DNA from: an uncultured Collinsella sp. | GTDB taxonomy: Bacteria > Actinomycetota > Coriobacteriia > Coriobacteriales > Coriobacteriaceae | Length of the DNA stretch: 64,000 bases | Reading direction: 5' to 3' | Assembly: GCA_900549025.1 (NCBI GenBank) | Contig: URMZ01000001.1 | Coordinates: forward strand, 1-64,000 | Shown: positions 51,114-60,279 of the stretch, piece after piece | Numbering within the stretch: the stretch's first letter is position 1 | How the letters are laid out: every line of letters begins with the position of its first letter | Notes under the pieces: model-generated | What the model saw: the letters and a program-made list of their open reading frames with translations, nothing else | Databases searched by the model: none | What the model was told of the DNA's origin: nothing | Translations under genes and position numbers: made by a program

Positions 51114-51832
51114 TCATCACCCTCTTTGGCACATGGCTCAGCGGTGGCCGCGGTAGCCACGTCAGCATCAACCGAAGCGGAAACATTCTGCACCTGAGTC
51201 CTAGCCGTCACCGGTGCCGGACCAACCTGAATATCACCGCGCGCCCAATCGCCATCGAGAGCACGCGCCACCCAGTGATAGATAGGGATCGTAAAGAAGA
51301 TGAGCGCAGCAAAGGGGCCGGCGCCAAACGGGAACATCAGCAAAAAGAACAGTAGCCAGCACACGGCCCAATACGGGAACGATTGGAACGGGCCCTTCAC
51401 CGGAGTCGAGCCAACCGCGCCGCCACTCGTCACCTGCGCCGTAGCGGCATTGGCGGCCTGCGCACTCCAGCTTGCCGCTTGTGCCGCCTTGGCCGCAGCA
51501 TCACTCGCCTGTGTTGCCGCCTCGGTGGCGCGCGCCGCCGCCTCATGGGTGCGGGCACGTTCCGCCGCCTCGGCCTCGCGCTGACGGGCGCGGTCCTCGT
51601 TCTCAAACTCGATATCGTCCTCGATCTCGTCGCTCGGATTGAGCAGCTCGTCCAGGCTCACACCATAGAGCTTGGCGAGCGAGATCAGGTTCTCGGTATC
51701 GGGCGAGCTCTCCGCGCGCTCCCATTTGCTGACCGCTTGGCGCGACAGTCCCAGCTTTCGTGCCAGCCCTTCTTGGCTAAAGCCCTTGCTACGACGAAGG
51801 TCGGCGAGCCGCTGCGCAGTTTCTACATTCAT
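51110..51832 (-). CDS. XRE-family regulator with C-terminal membrane segment
   Basis: A 240-residue protein. Residues 1-65 are a helix-turn-helix of the XRE type (RRSKGFSQEGLARKLGLSRQAVSKWERAESSP). A charged alanine-rich coiled region follows (about 75-125), then two hydrophobic helices (YWAVCWLLFFLLMFPF and FAALIFFTIPIY). So it is a DNA-binding protein held in the membrane, upstream of the DUF4097 protein that has its own membrane anchor. Together they could form a signalling pair that reports envelope state. ATG at 51832 behind AGGAGGA. Confidence 0.85.
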   Translation of the reverse strand: MNVETAQRLADLRRSKGFSQEGLARKLGLSRQAVSKWERAESSPDTENLISLAKLYGVSLDELLNPSDEIEDDIEFENEDRARQREAEAAERARTHEAAARATEAATQASDAAAKAAQAASWSAQAANAATAQVTSGGAVGSTPVKGPFQSFPYWAVCWLLFFLLMFPFGAGPFAALIFFTIPIYHWVARALDGDWARGDIQVGPAPVTARTQVQNVSASVDADVATAATAEPCAKEGDE

Positions 51833-52098
51833 GGTTCCTCCTATGTGATGCCAGCCGTGCCGCCGGACCGTTTTTGTTCTTAAGGCGCCTTGCACAGTTA
51901 AAAATCTATCCGCCACCGCAAAAGCATGCCACCTATTCTAGTGAGATTTTTGACAACCGGCGGTTGCGGGCACATATGAGCTGCGGAAATGTGTCCAAAC
52001 AGAGCAATGACCCGCAGCTCGGTTGTCCCCGTTGCGGCGTTAACGGTAGTATGGTCGTACTGTTTATTCCGCACCGCCAACGGAGGGAGTCCCGCGCC

Positions 52099-52971
52099 GT
52101 GAACCGCGATTTCGCCTCATCGCTCATCCAGCTCAACAACACGTTCTATCGCGAGCACTCCGCCTCCTTTTCCGATACGCGCCAGGCCCCATGGCCCGGC
52201 TGGGTGCGCACCATGGACATCGCGCTCGGGCAGCTCGACGTCGCCACGATCGAGCATCCCGTCCGCGTCTTCGATCTTGCCTGCGGCAATATGCGATTCG
52301 AGAACTTTGCCGCCGGCGGCGCACTTGCCGCCAAGGGCGTCGACGGCGCAAACCCCTCGGCAGATGCCAACTGCCCGTTTGAGTTCTATGGCGTCGACTC
52401 GTGCCAAGACCTGGCCATCGATGCTCGCGGCCACGCCCTGCGCATTCCCAACCTGCACTTCCAGGAACTCGATGTGCTCGACGCCCTCATGAAGCTCAAC
52501 CCCGCCGAGACACCCGACGTGCTTTTCGACGCCCCGCTCGCCGACATCTCGGTCTGCTTTGGCTTTATGCACCACGTGCCGTCGTGCGAGTACCGCGTAC
52601 GCGTGCTCGACGCCCTGGTGCGGCAGACGCGCCCGGGCGGCATCATCGCCATCAGCTTTTGGGAGTTTATGAACGACGAGCGCATGGCGCGCAAGGCCGT
52701 TCGCGCCGAAGCCCGCGCCGAGCTCACCCCGCCGTTTGTGGGTTACGATTCTGCGCAGTTTGAAGCCGGCGACCACCTCATTGGCTGGCAAAACGACCGC
52801 CACGCCTACCGCTATTGCCATCACTTTGACGATCAGCAGATCACCGACCTGGTGCGCGGCGTGCGCACGTTCTACAAGAGCGGCGAGGTCCCCGTACGCG
52901 AGCTTGAACGTTTCCATGCCGACGGCCGCAGCGGCGAGCTCAACCGTTATGTGATCCTCAAGCGTCTGTAG
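52099..52971 (+). CDS. Class I SAM-dependent methyltransferase
   Basis: A 290-residue protein with a class I methyltransferase fold: VFDLACGNMRFENF near residue 55 (SAM-binding loop), VCFGFMHHVPS and LDALVRQTRPGGIIAISFWEF. The pattern resembles Trm9-type tRNA wobble-uridine methyltransferases, but the substrate is not proven. Start: a GTG at 52099 with GGAGG 12 bases upstream, a little far; a longer upstream frame reaches into the intergenic region and lacks a ribosome site. Region 51833-52098 (divergent from XRE) has no other gene. It precedes the TrmB-like gene by 118 bases in the same direction. Confidence 0.75.
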   Translation: MNRDFASSLIQLNNTFYREHSASFSDTRQAPWPGWVRTMDIALGQLDVATIEHPVRVFDLACGNMRFENFAAGGALAAKGVDGANPSADANCPFEFYGVDSCQDLAIDARGHALRIPNLHFQELDVLDALMKLNPAETPDVLFDAPLADISVCFGFMHHVPSCEYRVRVLDALVRQTRPGGIIAISFWEFMNDERMARKAVRAEARAELTPPFVGYDSAQFEAGDHLIGWQNDRHAYRYCHHFDDQQITDLVRGVRTFYKSGEVPVRELERFHADGRSGELNRYVILKRL

Positions 52972-53088
52972 GTATCGGCGACTCGCCGCCGAGCCGCACC
53001 GTATCTTTCGGGCACATCGTGCCCACCCCTTCCAACCCATTACCGGAACATGCAGTTATGCGTTCCATACTTATGACCAAGGAGCCTC

Positions 53089-53928
53089 ATGGGAGCCGTC
53101 CACGTTCGCACACCTAAGAACTTTGTGCTCGAGGAGCGCCTGGAGCGCTACGCCGATGCGATTGAGACGAACCCCGAGGCCTATGCCGGAGATTGGCGCG
53201 GGGCTTGCGCGCCCGCAGGCGGCAAGCCCTTCGAGCGCCTTCACCTGGATCTGGGCTGTGGCAAAGGAACCTATCTGGTCGAGCGCGCCCACCGCGAGCC
53301 CGACACGCTCTTTATCGGCATGGACCAGGAGCCCATCTGCATCGCCTATGCCGCGCAGAAAATCTGCGAGCAGGAGCTGACCAACGCACTCGTCCTGCCC
53401 CGAGGCGCCGCATCGCTGCCGCAACTGTTTGCCGCAGGCGAGCTCGATGCCATCACCATCAACTTTCCCACGCCGCAGCCCAAGGCCAAGTACGCCAAAA
53501 AACGACTCGTCCATGTCGACCATCTGACGCTCTACCGCCCACTCTTTGCAGCCGGCGCCACCGTCACGCTGCGAACCGACAGCAAGCCATTGCGCGACTA
53601 CGCCCTGGGGCAGTTTGCCGCGGCCGGCTACGATACGCTTTGGGTAAGTGACGACGTACGCCGCGACCATCCCGAGCATCCCGAGACCGAGTACGAGTGC
53701 CGCACGCGCGAGATGGGTGCCGTCGTCTACGGCATTTGCGCCGCACCCGGCGCACAGCCCAGCGACAATCAGCTCGCGACGGGTCGCGCGCAGGAGCAAA
53801 GCCTTGCCTGCTACCTGCCCGACAACCTCGATGAGCTCACCTATGTACCTCTGGGCATGAAAGAAGCCGTCGCGAACTTTAAAAACCGCGCCCGCAAAGG
53901 CAAGAAGCGCCTGCCACAAGAGTCCTAG
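53089..53928 (+). CDS. trmB: TrmB-like tRNA (guanine-N7)-methyltransferase
   Basis: A 279-residue protein with the TrmB fold: HLDLGCGKGTYL near residue 54 is the SAM loop; FIGMDQEP follows. TrmB forms m7G46 in tRNA. The TrmB signature FPDPWPK..H.KRRL is present only as FPTPQPKAKYAKKRL, so the conserved aspartate and tryptophan are replaced by threonine and glutamine. Whether the enzyme is still active is open. It is somewhat longer than TrmB of E. coli (239). Start ATG at 53089 with AAGGAGCCTC upstream. No second TrmB is in the window. Confidence 0.8.
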   Translation: MGAVHVRTPKNFVLEERLERYADAIETNPEAYAGDWRGACAPAGGKPFERLHLDLGCGKGTYLVERAHREPDTLFIGMDQEPICIAYAAQKICEQELTNALVLPRGAASLPQLFAAGELDAITINFPTPQPKAKYAKKRLVHVDHLTLYRPLFAAGATVTLRTDSKPLRDYALGQFAAAGYDTLWVSDDVRRDHPEHPETEYECRTREMGAVVYGICAAPGAQPSDNQLATGRAQEQSLACYLPDNLDELTYVPLGMKEAVANFKNRARKGKKRLPQES

Positions 53929-53993
53929 GGGCCTCTGATGGTCGCGGCGTCAGCAAACAAGCGCAAATAGGCGCCAGCAAACGACCCTCAAAC

Positions 53994-54116
53994 CTAAGTG
54001 AGTAGACTTTTTTGCAATAGCCAAGCACAACCCGCATAACGAAAACTAAAACCGCAGGTAGATCCCTTGCGCAAAAGCCATGTGCTCGCGATATCGCAAA
54101 AAGTCTACTCACTTAG
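53994..54116. repeat. Long imperfect inverted repeat upstream of the helicase
   Basis: Arms CTAAGTGAGTAGACTTTTTT (from 53994, continuing GC to 54015) and a 21-base mirror at 54096-54116 pair except for one extra T. Inner sequences around 54022 (AGCACA) and 54080 (TGTGCT) also pair. The intervening part is AT-richer than coding DNA and has no gene. The structure looks like a dispersed mobile or regulatory element; the 309-base gap 53929-54237 holds nothing else. Confidence 0.75.
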
Positions 54117-54237
54117 CTGGCAACTGCACCAAACAGCTGGACAGAACGCCCATTTCCTGCATTTTCTCGCGCGCTGGCACCCCGCGCCGCCGCTACGCCA
54201 TAATAGTTGGCGGACAAACGCGAGAGAAAGCAACCAC

Positions 54238-56919
54238 ATGGCACAGACTACGACAGATACCGCCGCCAGCACCGTCTCCGGCGCCGGCGCCGCCAGCTCA
54301 TTCTCGGGCGGCACGGGAACCGAAGCCGAGTTCGGCTCGCTCGGCGCACTCTCCCCCACCTGGTGGGAGCCCGAGGATGGCAGCGAGCCCGAACCATGGC
54401 TCACGCCCGACCAGGCCTTCGAACGCTTCTTTGAATGGACGAGCAATCGCGGTATTGAGCTGTGGGACCACCAGGAAGAGGCCCTCATGGATCTAGCCGC
54501 CGGTGACCATGTCATTTTGGGGACACCGACCGGATCGGGCAAGTCGCTTGTCGCGCTGGGCATGCTCTTTATGGGCATGGCGCAGGGCAAGCGCTGCTAC
54601 TACACGGCCCCCATCAAGGCTCTGGTCAGCGAGAAGTTTTTCGACCTTGTGCAGGTGCTCGGCCGCGATAACGTAGGCATGATCACCGGCGATACGCATA
54701 TCAACACCAAGGCGCCCGTCATCTGCTGCACGGCCGAAATCCTTGCCAACGACGCGCTGCGCGAGGGCGAAGATGCCGATGTTGGCTGCGTCGCCATGGA
54801 CGAGTTCCACTACTTTGCCGACCCTGATCGCGGTTGGGCCTGGCAGGTGCCGCTGCTCACCCTGCCTCACACGCAATTCATGCTCATGAGCGCCACGCTC
54901 GGCGATGTCACTGCCATCGCCGCCTCACTCGAGGAACACACCGGCGCTACCTGCGACTTAGTCGTCGATGCCCCACGCCCCGTGCCGCTGAGCTACGACT
55001 ACGTGACGACCTCGCTCGAGGGTACCGTCGAGCTCGCCATGCGCCGTGGAGAGGCCCCGCTCTATATCGTGCACTTTAGCCAGGATGCCGCCCTTGCGAC
55101 GGCGCAGTCGCTTGCCAATTTCGGCATCGCCAGCAAGGAGCAGCGCGAGGCCATCAAGGAGGCGGCCAAGGGCACGAGCTTCTCGACGGCCTTCGGCAAG
55201 ATCCTCAAGCGCTTGCTCGGCTGCGGCGTCGGCGTGCACCATGCTGGCATGTTGCCGCGCTATCGCCTACTGGTCGAGCGCCTGGCGCAGCAGGGCCTGT
55301 TGCCCGTCATTTGCGGCACCGACACACTCGGCGTCGGCATCAACGTACCCATCCATACTGTGGTGCTCACCGCGCTCACCAAGTTCGACGGCTACAAGAT
55401 GCGTCGCCTGCGCGCCCGCGAGTTCCATCAGATCGCCGGTCGCGCCGGTCGCTCTGGCTTTGATACCGAGGGCATGGTAATTGCCGAGGCACCCGAGCAC
55501 GAGATCGAGAATGCCAAGCTTATGGCCAAAGCGGGCGACGACCCCAAAAAACTCCGTAAGATTAAAAAGAAAAAGGCCCCCGAGGGCTTTGTCACCTGGA
55601 ACAAGCAGACCTTTGAGCGTCTGATCGAGACGCAGCCCGAGACACTCAAGCCACGCCTGCGTATCACGCACTCCATGGTGATTAGCGTGGTCGAGCAGGG
55701 CGGCGACGCTCGCGCCCGCGTGCACGACCTCATCGAGACAAGCCTGCAGACGCCCGAGGAAAAGGCAAAGCTCGAGGTTCGTGCCGACGAGATCTTCGCC
55801 ACGCTCATCGACTCCGGCGTCGTCGTTCGCACCGAGGTGCCGCCCGCGCCCGACGCTCCGGCTGACGCCGCGCCGGACATCGACTACGCGCTGACGGTCG
55901 ACCTGCCCGAGGACTTTGCGCTCGATCAGCCGCTCTCGCCGTTTTTGCTTGCCGCCCTGGAGCTGCTCGACCCCGAGAGTGAGACCTATACCATGGATCT
56001 GATCTCGATGGTCGAGGCTACGCTCGAGGACCCCAAGCAGGTGCTGCGTGCACAGGAGCGCGCCGCGCGCGACCGCGCGATGGCCGAAATGAAGGCTGAC
56101 GGCGTCGATTATGAGGAACGCCTGGAGCGCATCCAGGATGTCACCTACGAAAAGCCGCTCGAGGACTTGCTCGATGCCGCCTTCGACAAGTACTGCCAGG
56201 AAGTACCCTGGGCCAACGACTATCAGCTCTCGCCCAAGAGCGTCCTGCGCGATATGTTGGAGAGCGCGAGCGATTTTAAGGGTTACATTCAAAAGCTCGG
56301 CATCGCCCGCTCCGAGGGCATTTTGCTGCGCTACCTGGCAGAGGCCTACCGCTCGCTCGACCGCACCGTGCCCATCGAGAAGCGTGACGAGCGCCTACGC
56401 GACATTATCTCGTGGCTGGGCTTTGTGGTGCGCTCGGTAGACTCGAGCCTGGTGGACGAGTGGGAGAATGCCGGCAACCCAGCAGCCCTCGACGCCGCGC
56501 CGCCGCAGGGCATCGACGAGGTCGTGGCGGACCGTCGCGGCTGCACGCTGTTGGTGCGCAACGCGCTCTTCCGCCGCGTGACCCTTGCCGCCCGCGAGCA
56601 CATTCGCGACTTGGGCGAGCTCGACGACGACTGGGGCATGAGCGAGATCCGCTGGCAAAAAGCACTCGACGCTTACCACGAGCAGCACGAGGAAATCCTC
56701 ACCGACGGAGATGCCCGCAGCGCCGCGATGTTTTCCATCGACGAGTCCGACGAGAAGACCGCGCACGTATGGCACGTGCACCAGATCTTTGCCGACGAGG
56801 ATGGCGACCACGATTTTGGCATCATGGGCGATGTCGATCTGGACGCCACGCAAGACGGCGGCGAGGTCATCTTCAAAAACTACCGCGTCGGCTTTATCGA
56901 GGACCTGCTCGAGGACTAG
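54238..56919 (+). CDS. Ski2-like DEAD/DEAH RNA helicase
   Basis: An 893-residue superfamily 2 helicase. Motif I GTPTGSGKSLVA near 98, motif II VAMDEFHYFADPDRG near 185 (DEFH box), motif III MSATLGD, and motif VI FHQIAGRAGRSGFDTEG near 400. C-terminal parts (550-893) are helical and acidic and resemble the DUF3516 extension of actinobacterial Ski2-type helicases. Likely an RNA helicase for decay or ribosome-related remodelling. Start ATG at 54238 with a weak GAGAGAAAG site; a longer frame runs upstream across the inverted repeat and is not used. Followed by a strong terminator. Confidence 0.9.
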   Translation: MAQTTTDTAASTVSGAGAASSFSGGTGTEAEFGSLGALSPTWWEPEDGSEPEPWLTPDQAFERFFEWTSNRGIELWDHQEEALMDLAAGDHVILGTPTGSGKSLVALGMLFMGMAQGKRCYYTAPIKALVSEKFFDLVQVLGRDNVGMITGDTHINTKAPVICCTAEILANDALREGEDADVGCVAMDEFHYFADPDRGWAWQVPLLTLPHTQFMLMSATLGDVTAIAASLEEHTGATCDLVVDAPRPVPLSYDYVTTSLEGTVELAMRRGEAPLYIVHFSQDAALATAQSLANFGIASKEQREAIKEAAKGTSFSTAFGKILKRLLGCGVGVHHAGMLPRYRLLVERLAQQGLLPVICGTDTLGVGINVPIHTVVLTALTKFDGYKMRRLRAREFHQIAGRAGRSGFDTEGMVIAEAPEHEIENAKLMAKAGDDPKKLRKIKKKKAPEGFVTWNKQTFERLIETQPETLKPRLRITHSMVISVVEQGGDARARVHDLIETSLQTPEEKAKLEVRADEIFATLIDSGVVVRTEVPPAPDAPADAAPDIDYALTVDLPEDFALDQPLSPFLLAALELLDPESETYTMDLISMVEATLEDPKQVLRAQERAARDRAMAEMKADGVDYEERLERIQDVTYEKPLEDLLDAAFDKYCQEVPWANDYQLSPKSVLRDMLESASDFKGYIQKLGIARSEGILLRYLAEAYRSLDRTVPIEKRDERLRDIISWLGFVVRSVDSSLVDEWENAGNPAALDAAPPQGIDEVVADRRGCTLLVRNALFRRVTLAAREHIRDLGELDDDWGMSEIRWQKALDAYHEQHEEILTDGDARSAAMFSIDESDEKTAHVWHVHQIFADEDGDHDFGIMGDVDLDATQDGGEVIFKNYRVGFIEDLLED

Positions 56920-56943
56920 CCGTACATACTGGAACGAAATGAA

Positions 56944-56981
56944 GTGGGGCCGCTGGCAACATCGCCAGCGGCCCCACTTTT
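56944..56981. terminator. Terminator between helicase and DUF2130 genes
   Basis: GTGGGGCCGCTGGC pairs with GCCAGCGGCCCCAC around AACATC, followed by TTTTGC on the plus strand. The minus-strand DUF2130 gene converges on it. Confidence 0.9.
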
Positions 56982-56998
56982 GCACTATATGCTATGCC

Positions 56999-58756
56999 TT
57001 ACTCGGCATCCTCGACCTCATATGAATCCGCCTCGGCGGGCTCATCGTTTGTCTCCGTCGCAGCCCCGCGCGCCTCGTCAAACGCCGCCTTCATGGTCTT
57101 GTTACCCCAGGTGAGCTTGCGAATGGTAAGATCGTCGGCCTTCTTGTTGGCCAGGCGCAGATTGTTCTCGGAGGACAGCAACGCCTCCTTGGTTTTCTGC
57201 AAATGGCTAATCGTCTTGTCGATCTCATCGATCGCCGTTTGAAACTTGCGGCTCGCGATCTCGTAGTTGCGACCGAAATCATTCTTGAACTTTTCCATCT
57301 TGGCTTCGAAGTTCGTAACGTCGATATTCTGCTGTTTGTACTCCGCCAGCTCCTGCTTATAGCGAAGCGAACCCATGGCGGCGTTGCGAAGAAGCGTGAT
57401 CATGGGAATAAAGAACTGCGGACGGATCACGTACATCTTCTCGTAGCGATAGCTCACGTCCACGATGCCGGCATTGTAAAGCTCGCTCTCGGGCTCGAGC
57501 AGCGTGCAGAGCACTGCATACTCACAGCCCTTCTGGCGACGATCGTGGTCGAGCTTCTTAAAGAAGTCCTCGTTCTTGTGCTTGGTCGCAGTCTCGTCGT
57601 TCTCGTTTTTCATCTCGAACATAATCGAAATGACCTCGTTGCCGCTCGCGTCGCACTCGCGGAAGATAAAGTCGCCCTTGGTGCCCTCGGACGCATCGTT
57701 ATCTTTCTCAAAGTACGCGTTAGGAAACGCCGTCATGCGTAGGCGGTTAAACTCGGTCTCGCAGTGCTGCTCGAGCGACTCGCCCACCATCTTGGTGGAC
57801 AGGCGGATCTTCATTTCCTTAAGGCGCTCAATCTCTTCGTCCTTGTAGCGGATCAACTCGTCGCTCACGCGCTTGGCCTGCGCGAGCTCAAGCTCGTGGG
57901 CTGCCTTGGCCTGTTCCTCACGCGAATCGCGCACCGCCAGCTCACTCGTCAGCTTGGCACGTGCCTCATCGCGCTCTCGCTCCGCCGCGGCGACCGCCTC
58001 CGATAGGTTCATTTTGGCCGTCAGCTCCTGCTCGCGCAGCTGGGCACGCAGGCCCTCGGCCTCTTGCTCGGACTGAGCCTTTGCGGCGGAAAACTTCTCT
58101 TGCACCTTCGCGCGATAGTCAGCAAGCGCGCGCTCGGCCTCGCTGCGAGCGGCATCGAGCTCACGCTGCGACTCTGCCGCGGCAGCGGCAAGCGCCATCT
58201 CCTGGGCCTTGTCCGCCGCGGCAAGCCTGGCCTGCAGCTCGGCAATCTGAGCGTCGCGTGCAGCTAAATCGTTTTGAGCAGCGTTGCGCGCCGCCGACTC
58301 GGCAAGCTTTGCTTCGTCATCTTTGCGCCCAAGCTGCGCACGCAGGCTATCAATCTCACGCTGGAGTTCGGCATTCTCTTTTTGAGCATTGGCTCGTGCC
58401 TCAACCGCCGCGCGCTGGCTTGCACTCTCGCGCTCTGCGGCAGCGCCCTCGAGCTTAGCGCGCAGCTCGGCAAGCTCAGCATCGCGCTTGGCAACCTCTT
58501 GCGCCAGTTTCTGATCCGCAGTGTTCTTCTGCTCGACAAGCTGAGCATTGCGCTGAGACTCTGCCTGTTGCAAGGCAGCCGTCGAACGCGAGCGCTCAAG
58601 CTCCAGCGCCTGCTCACCCTCACGCTGGACTGCCTTCACACGCTCATCCAGGTCGCGCGAGAACTCGGCATCGCGCACCTGCTTGACGATATCCGCATAG
58701 CCGGATGCATCGACCTTAAAAACTTCGCCGCAATGCGGGCACTTGATCTCGTTCAT
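56999..58756 (-). CDS. DUF2130-family coiled-coil protein
   Basis: A 585-residue protein. It begins with a short zinc-ribbon-like CPHCGEVF, then about 270 residues of coiled coil rich in A, E, K, Q and R, and a C-terminal DUF2130 domain (about 320-560) with [30 protein letters not shown] and [23 protein letters not shown]. This order of acidic and lysine residues recalls the PD-(D/E)xK nuclease fold; no nuclease activity is known for sure. The family is widespread and uncharacterised. ATG at 58756 behind GAGGAGCT. Confidence 0.88.
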   Translation of the reverse strand: MNEIKCPHCGEVFKVDASGYADIVKQVRDAEFSRDLDERVKAVQREGEQALELERSRSTAALQQAESQRNAQLVEQKNTADQKLAQEVAKRDAELAELRAKLEGAAAERESASQRAAVEARANAQKENAELQREIDSLRAQLGRKDDEAKLAESAARNAAQNDLAARDAQIAELQARLAAADKAQEMALAAAAAESQRELDAARSEAERALADYRAKVQEKFSAAKAQSEQEAEGLRAQLREQELTAKMNLSEAVAAAERERDEARAKLTSELAVRDSREEQAKAAHELELAQAKRVSDELIRYKDEEIERLKEMKIRLSTKMVGESLEQHCETEFNRLRMTAFPNAYFEKDNDASEGTKGDFIFRECDASGNEVISIMFEMKNENDETATKHKNEDFFKKLDHDRRQKGCEYAVLCTLLEPESELYNAGIVDVSYRYEKMYVIRPQFFIPMITLLRNAAMGSLRYKQELAEYKQQNIDVTNFEAKMEKFKNDFGRNYEIASRKFQTAIDEIDKTISHLQKTKEALLSSENNLRLANKKADDLTIRKLTWGNKTMKAAFDEARGAATETNDEPAEADSYEVEDAE

Positions 58757-58816
58757 AGCAGCTCCTCGATGGACGCAAATATCAACCGGCTACACTCTAC
58801 CGCGCCGCGCGGACAA

Positions 58817-58851
58817 AAAAGGCGCCGCCGCCATAATGGCAACGGCGCCAG
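58817..58851 (-). terminator. Terminator of the phosphoesterase operon
   Basis: GGCGCCGTTGCC pairs with GGCGGCGGCGCC-like right arm and is followed by TTTTTTG on the minus strand. It lies about 55 bases after the phosphoesterase stop codon. Confidence 0.8.
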
Positions 58852-58888
58852 AACCACCACAAAGGTGCCTGTCCCCTTTGTGGTGGTT
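58852..58888. repeat. Short perfect hairpin with GCCTGTCCCC loop
   Basis: Perfect 12-bp arms AACCACCACAAA and TTTGTGGTGGTT with a 13-base loop GGTGCCTGTCCCC. A partial repeat TGTGTGGTGGTT follows. It appears to be a dispersed intergenic repeat, not tied to the flanking genes. Confidence 0.8.
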
Positions 58889-58906
58889 TGTGTGGTGGTT
58901 CGAGCA

Positions 58907-59452
58907 TTACAGTCCAAAGAAGCCCAGGATTTGATCCCGACTTACGGGCTTGTACTTGTTGGCATCGAGACCGACATCGTAGCGAAAGATAGGGCGTTCG
59001 CGGTCGCGGTTGCGCACGTTGGTGCGGTCTCCTCTGCTGTGGATATGCCCGTGTAGCATGATGGCGCCACGCGCCTTACCATTCCAGCTGAGCATGGGGT
59101 AATGGCTCATCACCAGACGATGGCCCTTGGCATAGCCGGGAGCAATCTCCAGGTAATCGCGCACGTCTTCCCAAATCTGCGGGGTGTCGGGATCTTCCCA
59201 GTCGCCGTCATGGTTACCGCGGATGAGCGTCACGTTCTGGCATTCGATACGCTCGCGCAGGCGCACCGCCTCCGCCAGGGGCAAACGATAGGTAAAGTCA
59301 CCCAGAATATAGAGGCGGTCGTCCGCAGCCACGCACTCATTGATGGCATCGATGACCTTGCGGTTCATCTCCTCGACCGAATCAAACGGCCGATCCATGT
59401 CGTGCAAGATATTCGTATCGCCCAGGTGCAGGTCGGCGGTAAACCACATCAT
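58907..59452 (-). CDS. Metallophosphoesterase
   Basis: A 181-residue calcineurin-like phosphoesterase. Metal ligands in order: DLHLGD near 6, GDFTYR near 52, GNHDGD near 79, SHYPM near 120 and HGHIHS near 135. Family members hydrolyse phosphodiesters or phosphomonoesters; the substrate is unknown. Start: ATG at 59452 has GAGGA nine bases upstream; an ATG 5 codons earlier has no ribosome site. Third gene of a HIRAN - small protein - phosphoesterase operon. Confidence 0.88.
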   Translation of the reverse strand: MMWFTADLHLGDTNILHDMDRPFDSVEEMNRKVIDAINECVAADDRLYILGDFTYRLPLAEAVRLRERIECQNVTLIRGNHDGDWEDPDTPQIWEDVRDYLEIAPGYAKGHRLVMSHYPMLSWNGKARGAIMLHGHIHSRGDRTNVRNRDRERPIFRYDVGLDANKYKPVSRDQILGFFGL

Positions 59453-59518
59453 CGTCTGTGTCCTCATTTCGCAACGCGTCTAACACGTGCCTAGTATACA
59501 GACGCTCTGGCGCGTCGG

Positions 59519-59698
59519 TTAGCCAAAGAGCCCGCCGAACAGTCCGTGGCGGCGCTTGTCTTGCTTTTTCGAAGCGTCACCCTGAGTTTTCTTGTCCTGC
59601 CGTTTCCTACGGCCCTGCTCCAACCCATCGTCATCGAGTAGCATATCCCACCCAAACGGATCGTCTGTCAGATCGAACAGGTCATCGTCATCAAACAT
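59519..59698 (-). CDS. Small acidic/basic protein of 59 residues
   Basis: Not previously obvious because of its size. The ATG at 59698 follows GGGAGA by about six bases. The protein begins MFDDDDLFDLTDDPFGWD, has a basic middle (GRRKRQDKK) and ends HGLFGGLFG. No membrane segment or known family. It lies 18 bases after the HIRAN gene and 66 before the phosphoesterase gene, in the same direction, which supports a real gene. Confidence 0.7.
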   Translation of the reverse strand: MFDDDDLFDLTDDPFGWDMLLDDDGLEQGRRKRQDKKTQGDASKKQDKRRHGLFGGLFG

Positions 59699-59716
59699 GG
59701 CAGTCTCCCATACCGA

Positions 59717-60043
59717 TTAGCGAGCATCCACCACATAGAGCCCAACGCGCACCTGATGCCACGGGCTGCGCTCGGGAGCAACCTGTTGCACGCGGGCCTC
59801 AAATACGTCCTCGTGGCCGTAATACATCATCAAGGACAGCGGGCCGACCTCGTTTCCCGGAACATAGCCAAGCTTGGTGTTGCCGTAATAGATCGCAACC
59901 GCCTCAGGGTCATGGGGATTATCGCGCTCGGCACACAGCGTCAGCTTATCGCCCGCTTTAAGATCGCCCAGGACCAAGGCGCCATCGGCATACTGAAATC
60001 CTGCAATGTGAAATGACAGAAGAACACGTGAAGGCTCGTACAT
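59717..60043 (-). CDS. HIRAN-domain protein
   Basis: A 108-residue protein made almost entirely of a HIRAN domain. Signature features: FHIAGFQYADG near 10-20, LCAERDNPHDPEAVAIYYG near 36-54, LGYVPG near 58-63. HIRAN domains bind single-stranded DNA ends or damaged DNA in larger repair proteins and also occur alone. Role here unknown. ATG at 60043 with GAGGAG upstream. First gene of the small operon ending at the phosphoesterase. Confidence 0.88.
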   Translation of the reverse strand: MYEPSRVLLSFHIAGFQYADGALVLGDLKAGDKLTLCAERDNPHDPEAVAIYYGNTKLGYVPGNEVGPLSLMMYYGHEDVFEARVQQVAPERSPWHQVRVGLYVVDAR

Positions 60044-60279
60044 AGCAGCTCCTCTAACAGCCGGATAAACCGGTGTGTAACCTTATTGAGAAGTCTACGG
60101 TCCCGTGCGGACACAAATACATCCTGCCTGCGTCCTTCAATCGTTTGCCTCAACGCTTGCGCGACAGAACGCTTGCAGATAAGATAGGAACACGGATGGC
60201 ACCCGTTGCCGCGGGTCTTGCCAACTCCGATACACGTTTTCATCGTGAGAAGTGGCCGTCTTCGCTTACGCGGGGGCGG

